DNA from: Acidobacteriaceae bacterium
Lineage (GTDB): Bacteria; Acidobacteriota; Terriglobia; Terriglobales; Acidobacteriaceae
DNA: 6,023 nt
Direction: 5' to 3'
Assembly: GCA_030042915.1 (NCBI GenBank)
Contig: JASHYS010000134.1
Coordinates: 1-6,023, forward strand
Below, in pieces: positions 1-4,817 of this stretch (position 1 is the first letter of the stretch; the number at the start of each line of letters is the position of its first letter). Both the position numbers and the translations under genes were made by a program. The notes beneath the pieces were generated by a model that ran no database searches, had not been told where the DNA came from, and was given only the letters and a program-made list of their open reading frames with translations.

Positions 1-91
1 TTGCCCTAAAGTACCCTTCCATGCGGCTGGACCCGCTTTGGGCGATCAGCAAAGCCTGCCGTAAGGCCAACGCCGGAGGGCTCGGTTCGTC

Positions 92-97
92 TAAACT
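92..97 (+). promoter_or_regulatory. Possible -10 box of the secreted-protein gene (weak)
   Basis: TAAACT at 92-97 lies 8 bases before the ATG at 106. It matches the TAnnnT form of a sigma-70 -10 element, and transcription from it would begin within a base or two of the start codon, giving a nearly leaderless mRNA. No convincing -35 box is visible. The only purine-rich Shine-Dalgarno-like string (GGAGGG, 75-80) is about 25 bases from the ATG, too far to serve it. The rest of 1-105 shows no supported feature; it may contain the 3' flank of a gene to the left. Confidence 0.2.
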
Positions 98-105
98 GTG
101 TTGCC

Positions 106-1260
106 ATGGTCGGTTATCAGCAAGTGCGGCGGCGTGCACCGGTTTCAGTGGCCCTTTTCCTGCTGGCCGGGATGGCAGTCTTCGCGCAGAGTGCTCCGAG
201 CAGTTCCAGCGGACCGGGTAACCAGAGCAATTCCAGCACTCAGGACTCGCAGACTATCCAGATCCAGAGTGAAGAACAGCAGCAAAAGCAAACCGATTCC
301 AATTCCACGCCGCTGCCCCTCAAGCCGGGCGTCCCGGGCACGGGCAGGAATCACAGGCTGATCCTGAAGGACGGCTCCTACCAGATGGTGCGCGATTACC
401 AGATCGTGGGCGATCGGGTCCGTTACCTCTCGCAGGAGCGCGGAGACTGGGAGGAACTGCCCGTGGACCTGGTGGACTGGGACGCGACGCGCAAATGGGA
501 GAAGGAACACGCAGATCTGGTGCAAGAAGATATCTCGCCGGCCATGAAAGAGGCCGAAGATGTTGATAAGGAAGAGAGCGAGGAGCGCCAGGAGCAGAGT
601 GCGCGCATGCCCGCGGTAGCCGAGGGTTTGGAGCTGCCCGATGAAGACGGCGTGTTCGTGCTCGACACGTACCACGGCACGCCGGAGCTGGTGGAGCTGC
701 ACCCGACCGATCTCTCCTTGCAGGCAAAGAACCGCAAGGGAATCGCCGTGCTGAATCCGCTGGCCACGCAGAAGGCGAGCCTGGAGCTGGACGGCGCGCA
801 CGCCAGGGTGTTTCTGCACGTGAACGACCCGGCAATTTATGTCTCGCTGGGCGTTGAAGAAGAGAAGGAGCCGGTGCTGACCCATCCCATCACTGTGAAT
901 ACCAATGGCGCGAAGCCGGTCAACGGTAAGCACGGCGCGCACTCGGCGCAGTCGGGATTTGTGATCGTGCGCGCCGACGAGCGCCAGGCGGTGCGCGTTG
1001 TGGGCGCAGTGCATCTGAGCCCGACAGGCGCCGTGACGCAGGACGAGAACACCATCCCGACGAAAGTGGAAATGATGCCCGGCAAACACTGGCTGAAAAT
1101 CGAACCGCAGGACAAGCTGAGGATCGGCGAGTATGCGCTGGTGGAGATCATTTCGCCGACGGACATCAGCGAGTCAGTGTGGGATTTTCGGGTGGACCCC
1201 ACACTGCCGGATAATCGGGAAGCGATCGGGCCGATCCTGCGGCAACCGAGAGATCAGTAA
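106..1260 (+). CDS. Secreted protein of unknown function with a GDRVRYLSxERGxWEELP core
   Basis: This encodes 384 residues. The N-terminus is a clear Sec signal peptide: basic RRR at 8-10, a hydrophobic core at about 11-26, and a likely cleavage after VFA (A27), so the product is exported. Residues 28-70 are a Ser/Gln/Asn-rich low-complexity linker. A compact module follows at about 84-125 (LKDGSYQ, then GDRVRYLSQERGDWEELP and LVDW). I recall similar segments in exported hypothetical proteins of Acidobacteriota, but this is memory, not a search. Residues 141-167 are highly charged (Glu/Lys/Arg) and probably helical or coiled. The remainder (about 170-384) alternates hydrophobic and polar residues like a beta-rich fold and contains GVFVLDT (182-188) and DGAHARVFLHV (229-239). 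There is no catalytic motif, lipobox or membrane anchor. ATG 106 is the only plausible start: the frame has a TAA at 7-9 and no ATG/GTG/TTG between. Function unknown; a periplasmic or envelope role is inference. Confidence 0.85.
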   Translation: MVGYQQVRRRAPVSVALFLLAGMAVFAQSAPSSSSGPGNQSNSSTQDSQTIQIQSEEQQQKQTDSNSTPLPLKPGVPGTGRNHRLILKDGSYQMVRDYQIVGDRVRYLSQERGDWEELPVDLVDWDATRKWEKEHADLVQEDISPAMKEAEDVDKEESEERQEQSARMPAVAEGLELPDEDGVFVLDTYHGTPELVELHPTDLSLQAKNRKGIAVLNPLATQKASLELDGAHARVFLHVNDPAIYVSLGVEEEKEPVLTHPITVNTNGAKPVNGKHGAHSAQSGFVIVRADERQAVRVVGAVHLSPTGAVTQDENTIPTKVEMMPGKHWLKIEPQDKLRIGEYALVEIISPTDISESVWDFRVDPTLPDNREAIGPILRQPRDQ

Positions 1261-1282
1261 GGGGCGCCTATGCTGCCCTTTT
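1259..1282 (+). terminator. Candidate hairpin terminator across the convergent gene ends
   Basis: The RNA of the + strand could pair AAGGGGCG (1259-1266) with TGCCCTTT (1274-1281) around a 7-base loop. The stem has six Watson-Crick and two G.U pairs and ends in a T run (1279-1282). It overlaps the TAA stop of the secreted-protein gene and the last codons of the opposing transporter gene, in a place with only 7 noncoding bases. The T run is short and mostly inside the stem, so this is a weak intrinsic terminator by the usual criteria. Read from the other strand there is no T tail. Confidence 0.3.
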
Positions 1283-2515
1283 CGCCTGCCGCCGGCGGCT
1301 GAATACGAAGTGCGCCAGAAGGAGCGAAGCCCCGACGGCGCTGACAACCGCGTCGATTGCCGGCATGCCGCGAGGACCCCAGAGCGCATAGCCGCGGCCG
1401 TCGATCCAGGACATATAAACCACAGGCAAGTTGCCAAGAGAGTTGATGATGGCGTAGCGCGAGCTGCCGCTTTTGCCGGATCCGCCCAGGAACTCGAGGC
1501 TCACGCCTGTGAACAGAGCATAACCGGCGCCAATGGTGAAGAGAAAGAGCACGGTGCCCGTGAGGTAGATTGCCGGGCGCGGACGGCCGACGGCGAACAG
1601 CGCCATGGTTGCAGCGTTCACCAGACCGGAGACGGGAAAAGCGATGGTCGCGCGAATCCGGACGGGAATGAACGAGACGATTGTTGCGCCGGCGGCTGTG
1701 AGCAGCGCGCCTCCCAGGCCGTTGATCCACGCCACCTGTGCGCCGGTGACGCCATAGTCGGTGGCCAGGCCGGGAAGCAGGCCGATCAGCGCGCCGCTGC
1801 AGAACGGTGCGGTGACTAGGAGCGCATAGGGGATCGCCTCCCAGCGAAGAAAAGTCTGCTTGAACTCACGGCCGATGTGGACGATGGCTTGGGATGCATG
1901 GGATTCACGGATTAACTCCTGCCGCGGCGCGGCAAAAGCGAGGAGCGACGGCGCAACGATCATCGCCGCAACGAACAGGCCCAGCGAAGAAACGCGCAGG
2001 TGCGGGGAGAGCGAGACGAGGGAAAAGACGGCGATGGCTCCCACGGTAAGTGAGCCGATCTGATAAAAGCTGCCCGCGCGGCGGCGATTGACTTCGCTTC
2101 TGAGAGTGCCCATGATCCCGCCACAGGCCGCGGGGACGATAACGCCAAAGCAAGCGCCCAGAAACATGAGCCAGACAACCCGCGGCGAGGCGAGATTCGG
2201 CTGCAGGAATGCGACCACGAAGGTGACGGCTGCCGCTACGGCGGCGAGAATGAGCCAGGTGCGGCGGCGCATCCGGAAGTCGGTGATCGGACCCCAGAAG
2301 AAATAGATTGCGTGGGGCAAAGAGAGCAGGGCGATGATGCTGGCAATACGCGATGGGTCAACGCGCTGGAGGCGCAGGAGATACGAGAGGCCTCCGTTGA
2401 TGAGGCCGAGAGAGATGACCGCATCGGCCGCGATGAGAAAGGCGAAGAGCCAGGCGCGCTCGTGCACAGCAGGTGAGGTTTCGGCGGACGCCGAAGCGGG
2501 CTCGGCTGCGGGCAT
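1268..2515 (-). CDS. Major facilitator superfamily transporter, AmpG/PAT1-like
   Basis: This inner-membrane carrier has about 415 residues and some 12 predicted hydrophobic helices. After a short Ala/Glu/Ser-rich cytoplasmic N-terminus, the first helices contain INGGLSYLL and a loop after helix 2 with FWGPITDFRMRRRTW (around residues 73-87). That loop is the MFS motif-A region, and its W.P..D...RRR.W form recalls the AmpG (muropeptide permease) / PAT1 (acetyl-CoA transporter) branch. A central polar loop (around ESHASQ...GREFKQ) separates the two six-helix halves, and the C-terminus is basic (SRRRQAKRAA). E. coli AmpG is longer, with 14 helices, so the substrate is not assigned. ATG at 2515 is chosen over the in-frame TTG at 2521: a weak TAGG is better spaced for the ATG, and the TTG lies in a 17-base dyad. 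It is divergent from the J-domain gene and converges on the secreted-protein gene. Confidence 0.87.
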   Translation of the reverse strand: MPAAEPASASAETSPAVHERAWLFAFLIAADAVISLGLINGGLSYLLRLQRVDPSRIASIIALLSLPHAIYFFWGPITDFRMRRRTWLILAAVAAAVTFVVAFLQPNLASPRVVWLMFLGACFGVIVPAACGGIMGTLRSEVNRRRAGSFYQIGSLTVGAIAVFSLVSLSPHLRVSSLGLFVAAMIVAPSLLAFAAPRQELIRESHASQAIVHIGREFKQTFLRWEAIPYALLVTAPFCSGALIGLLPGLATDYGVTGAQVAWINGLGGALLTAAGATIVSFIPVRIRATIAFPVSGLVNAATMALFAVGRPRPAIYLTGTVLFLFTIGAGYALFTGVSLEFLGGSGKSGSSRYAIINSLGNLPVVYMSWIDGRGYALWGPRGMPAIDAVVSAVGASLLLAHFVFSRRRQAKRAA

Positions 2516-2520
2516 GTGCA

Positions 2521-2537
2521 AAGCCTATCATGGGCTT
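2521..2537. promoter_or_regulatory. 17-base near-palindrome next to the transporter start (operator candidate)
   Basis: The arms AAGCCTAT (2521-2528) and ATGGGCTT (2530-2537) match at 7 of 8 positions around a single central base. The dyad ends 5 bases upstream of the transporter ATG at 2515. Size and symmetry are typical of a site for a dimeric helix-turn-helix repressor, and the position would block transcription or translation start of the transporter. No regulator for it is identifiable in the window. The role is inferred from symmetry and position only. Confidence 0.3.
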
Positions 2538-2549
2538 AATCAACCACTT

Positions 2550-2588
2550 TGGAATCAAGCACAGCTTGGTATCGAATGTGGGATTCCA
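2550..2588. repeat. Nested inverted repeats in the divergent intergenic region
   Basis: A perfect 7-base inverted repeat, TGGAATC (2550-2556) and GATTCCA (2582-2588), encloses a second perfect one, CAAGC (2556-2560) and GCTTG (2564-2568) with a 3-base loop. They lie between the two divergent gene starts. They could be protein-binding half-sites, or a cruciform or RNA hairpin if transcribed. Short repeats like these can arise by chance, so support for function is low. Confidence 0.25.
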
Positions 2589-2613
2589 TGCCCCATAAGG
2601 GGCAGGTTACAAT
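2584..2613 (+). promoter_or_regulatory. Candidate promoter of the J-domain gene with a dyad in its spacer
   Basis: TACAAT (2608-2613) is a five-of-six match to the TATAAT -10 box. A poor -35 candidate, TTCCAT (2584-2589), lies 18 bases upstream. A perfect 6-base inverted repeat, TGCCCC ATAA GGGGCA (2589-2604), sits almost exactly in the spacer, where a repressor or a MerR-type activator would act. Transcription from this box would start near 2620, leaving a leader of about 30 bases before the ATG at 2650. The -10 and the dyad are seen directly; the promoter and operator functions are inferred. Confidence 0.4.
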
Positions 2614-2649
2614 TCGGCGATATACCAAAAGAAGGGCGATGAAACCGGG

Positions 2650-3453
2650 ATGGTCGACTACTATGAGTTTCTGCAAATAAGCCCCAACGCCGATGTGGAT
2701 ACGATTCACCGCGTTTACCGCTTTCTCGCGGCGCGGCTGCATCCGGACAATCCAAACACCGGCGATCCCGAGCAGTTCAAACTGCTGAAGACCGCGTATG
2801 ACGTGCTGTCCGACAGAATCCGCCGCGCCGAATATGACTTGACGCGCAGGCGGGGAGCGCCGGAACCGATGTCAAAGGAAGTCGACTTCATGGATAACAT
2901 GGAGGGCGAACTCAACCGGCGGCTGGCGGTTCTGGCGGTTCTCTATCATAAGCGGCGGGCAAACTCGAATTCGCCCGAGGTCTCGCTCGCCGAAATCGAA
3001 GAGCGCATGGGCTTCCCGCGCGACTACCTCGACTTTACGCTCTGGTATCTGCAGAGGAAGGGGTACGTCTCAAAAGAAGACAATGCGACATACGCGCTGA
3101 CCGCCGATGGCGTGGATTTTGTCGAGAAGGAACGCGCCGACTTCCCGACGCTCAATAAACTGCTGACCGCCGGCTCGGAGCCGTCGGCCGAAGACATTGC
3201 GCAGGCAAACCTCGAGGCAGCGGCTATGCCGCTGCAGGCGCCCGCGCCGGAGCCGGAGCGCAAGCCGTTCAAACCCCACGCACCGCGCAGCGGCGGCCCG
3301 ATTGTTCTTCCCTCATCGATGGAGCTCGAATACGACCGCCGATTCGGCAAGGTGGAGCGCCGCGTTGGCCTGCCCGACTTGAGGAAGTTCAAGGCGGAAC
3401 GGCGCATTGGCGTAAAAGACCGGCGGATCCTCCCGGGCGGAAAGCCCAATTAA
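2650..3453 (+). CDS. J-domain (DnaJ-like) protein with winged-helix-like region and RRxG tail
   Basis: This encodes 267 residues. Residues 3-68 form a J domain: DYYEFLQISPNA at the start, the invariant HPD at 31-33 in the loop between helices II and III, and a helix III-IV segment ending in RRAEYDLTRRRG. It should therefore stimulate the ATPase of an Hsp70 (DnaK) partner. It lacks the Gly/Phe region, the CxxCxGxG zinc fingers and the substrate-binding domain of true DnaJ, so it is a specialised class C type co-chaperone. Residues 88-161 look like a winged helix: helix NRRLAVLAVLYHKRR, helix SLAEIEERMG, recognition-like helix YLDFTLWYLQRKG, then a short wing YVSKEDNATYALTADG. A Pro/Ala-rich linker (about 190-220) follows. 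The basic tail (229-259) repeats [DE]RRxGxx[DE]xR three times. ATG 2650 is the first possible start in this frame after a TAA at 2596; its best Shine-Dalgarno (GAAGG, 2631-2635) is 14 bases away, unusually far. The winged-helix call is from pattern only. Confidence 0.88.
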   Translation: MVDYYEFLQISPNADVDTIHRVYRFLAARLHPDNPNTGDPEQFKLLKTAYDVLSDRIRRAEYDLTRRRGAPEPMSKEVDFMDNMEGELNRRLAVLAVLYHKRRANSNSPEVSLAEIEERMGFPRDYLDFTLWYLQRKGYVSKEDNATYALTADGVDFVEKERADFPTLNKLLTAGSEPSAEDIAQANLEAAAMPLQAPAPEPERKPFKPHAPRSGGPIVLPSSMELEYDRRFGKVERRVGLPDLRKFKAERRIGVKDRRILPGGKPN

Positions 3454-3461
3454 AGGGTTTT
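3441..3461 (+). terminator. Candidate hairpin terminator at the J-domain gene end
   Basis: AAAGCCC (3441-3447) and GGGTTTT (3455-3461) can form a 7-pair RNA stem, one pair being G.U, around a 7-base loop that holds the TAA stop. The right arm carries the T run and is followed by CTATT. Only 8 noncoding bases separate this gene from the opposing regulator gene, so any terminator must overlap coding sequence. The stem is weak (three G-C pairs). On the opposite strand the stem contains an A.C mismatch and lacks a T tail. Confidence 0.3.
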
Positions 3462-4817
3462 CTATTCGCGCGCGGTGATCCCAAGCGCTTTCATCTTGCG
3501 ATACAAATGACTGCGTTCGAGTCCGAGCAACTCAGCGGCATGGCTGATGTTGTTGCGCGCCTCTTCAATCTTTTTTTGGATGAATTCGCGCTCGTAGGCG
3601 TCCCGCGCCTGCTGCAGGCTCGAAAACTCCTCAGTGGAGCGCGCACCGGCCTTGTGCGTGAGGGGCGGCAGGTGCTTGCGTTCAATTCGCTGCGCGCGGG
3701 GATTGAGGATGAGCACGCGCTCAATCACATTCTTCAGCTCGCGGACATTGCCCGGCCAATGATAACGGCTAAGGGCTTCGAGGGCTTCGTCCGATATCTC
3801 GACGCGCGGGCGGCCGTATTGACGCCCGAACTCAAGGAGAAATTCGCGCGCCAGCAGGGCAATATCTTCCTTGCGCTCGCGCAGCGGCGGAACGAAAAAC
3901 GGTACCACGTTGAGGCGGTAGAAAAGATCTTCGCGGAAGTTGCCCTTGGCGATCTCTTCTTCGAGATTTTTGTTGGTAGAGGCGATGAGGCGCACGTCAA
4001 CGCGCAGGGGTTGCGTGCCGCCGACGGGGGTGAACATCTGATCGTCGAGAGCGCTCAGTACTTTGGCCTGGGTCTTCAGGCTCATGTCGCCCACTTCGTC
4101 GAGGAAGAGCGTGCCGCCGTCAGCGCGCTCCAGGGTGCCGCGCTGCTCGGGAGGGCCCCCCGGCTGCACCCCGTGCCGGTAGCCGAAAAGCTCGGCCTCA
4201 ATGTGCGCTTCAGGAATCGCGGCGCAGTTGAGCTCGACGAAAACTGCGTCGCGGCGCAGGCTTTCCGCATGAATGGAGCGCGCGATCAGCTCCTTGCCCG
4301 TGCCCGATTCGCCGTAGATAAGCACCCGTCCATTGGTGGGAGCCATAAGGCGGATCTGCTGGCGCAGTGCCTTGACGGGAACGCTTTCGCCGGTAAGCAC
4401 CGCGGCGGCGCTGAACTGGCGCTTGAACTCTTCATTCTGCGTGCGCAAGCGGCGGGCTTCGACGGCATTCTTTATGACGATGAGGGTGCGATCGAGCGAG
4501 AGAGGCTTCTCAAGGAAATCGTAGGCTCCCAGCTTGGTGGCCTTGACTGCCGCTTCAATGGTTCCGTGCCCGCTGATGATCACGACTTCAGGGCGCGTTT
4601 CCGTTTTGAGTTCGCGCATCTCGGCAAGCACTTCGAGGCCGTCCCGGCCGGGGAGCCAGATGTCCAGCAAAACCACCTCGTAGGGCGCGTCGCGGACCAG
4701 ATCCATCGCTTCTTCGGCATCGGCCGCGGTGGCCACACCGTACCCTTCTTCGCGCAGAATCTCTTCGAGCGAGGCGCGAATCTCTGCCTCGTCATCCACG
4801 ACCAGGATGTGGTTCAT
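3462..4817 (-). CDS. ntrX: NtrX-like response regulator (receiver, AAA+, Fis HTH) lacking the GAFTGA motif
   Basis: This cytoplasmic regulator has 451 residues. Receiver domain, 1-120: acidic pocket D8/D9, phosphoacceptor D52 in LLDIWLPGRDG, S82, and K104 in LEKPLSLDR. The DIW and GTIEAAVKATKLGAYDF strings are typical of NtrX. AAA+ domain, about 140-370: Walker A GESGTGKE (169-176), the ELFG helix (209-212), Walker B LFLDE (237-241), STN (280-282), FREDLFYRL (294-302) and WPGNVREL (354-361). DNA-binding domain: a Fis-type HTH at about 424-445 (ISHAAELLGLERSHLYRKM). Where sigma-54 activators have GAFTGA, this protein reads GVQPGG (216-221), with no length change relative to the family, so sigma-54 contact is doubtful. 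Its ATG overlaps the TGA of the kinase gene (ATGA), with AAGGGG 8 bases upstream (4826-4831), so translation is probably coupled. The DNA-binding role is well supported; targets are unknown. The ntrX name rests on sequence style and the NtrY-like partner. Confidence 0.9.
   Translation of the reverse strand: MNHILVVDDEAEIRASLEEILREEGYGVATAADAEEAMDLVRDAPYEVVLLDIWLPGRDGLEVLAEMRELKTETRPEVVIISGHGTIEAAVKATKLGAYDFLEKPLSLDRTLIVIKNAVEARRLRTQNEEFKRQFSAAAVLTGESVPVKALRQQIRLMAPTNGRVLIYGESGTGKELIARSIHAESLRRDAVFVELNCAAIPEAHIEAELFGYRHGVQPGGPPEQRGTLERADGGTLFLDEVGDMSLKTQAKVLSALDDQMFTPVGGTQPLRVDVRLIASTNKNLEEEIAKGNFREDLFYRLNVVPFFVPPLRERKEDIALLAREFLLEFGRQYGRPRVEISDEALEALSRYHWPGNVRELKNVIERVLILNPRAQRIERKHLPPLTHKAGARSTEEFSSLQQARDAYEREFIQKKIEEARNNISHAAELLGLERSHLYRKMKALGITARE

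Noticed and set aside
145..1089. 314-codon open frame on the - strand opposite the secreted-protein gene
   Set aside because: Its translation is rich in His/Arg/Leu without domain features, while the + strand frame has a signal peptide and domain-like segments.
1291..1302. GC palindrome GCCGCCGGCGGC as a terminator
   Set aside because: It has no loop and no T run and is explained by Arg/Ala codons in the transporter C-terminus.
1133..1819. 228-codon + strand frame running from the secreted-protein gene into the transporter region
   Set aside because: It lies opposite the MFS coding sequence, is Ala/Arg/Gly-rich and lacks hydrophobic or domain patterns.
2519..2521. TTG as the start of the transporter gene
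   Set aside because: It adds only two residues; the ATG at 2515 has the better-spaced, though weak, ribosome site and the TTG falls in the dyad. It cannot be fully excluded.
2522..2649. Sigma-54 (-24/-12) promoter in the divergent region
   Set aside because: GG doublets are present but none has GC at the required 10-base spacing on either strand.
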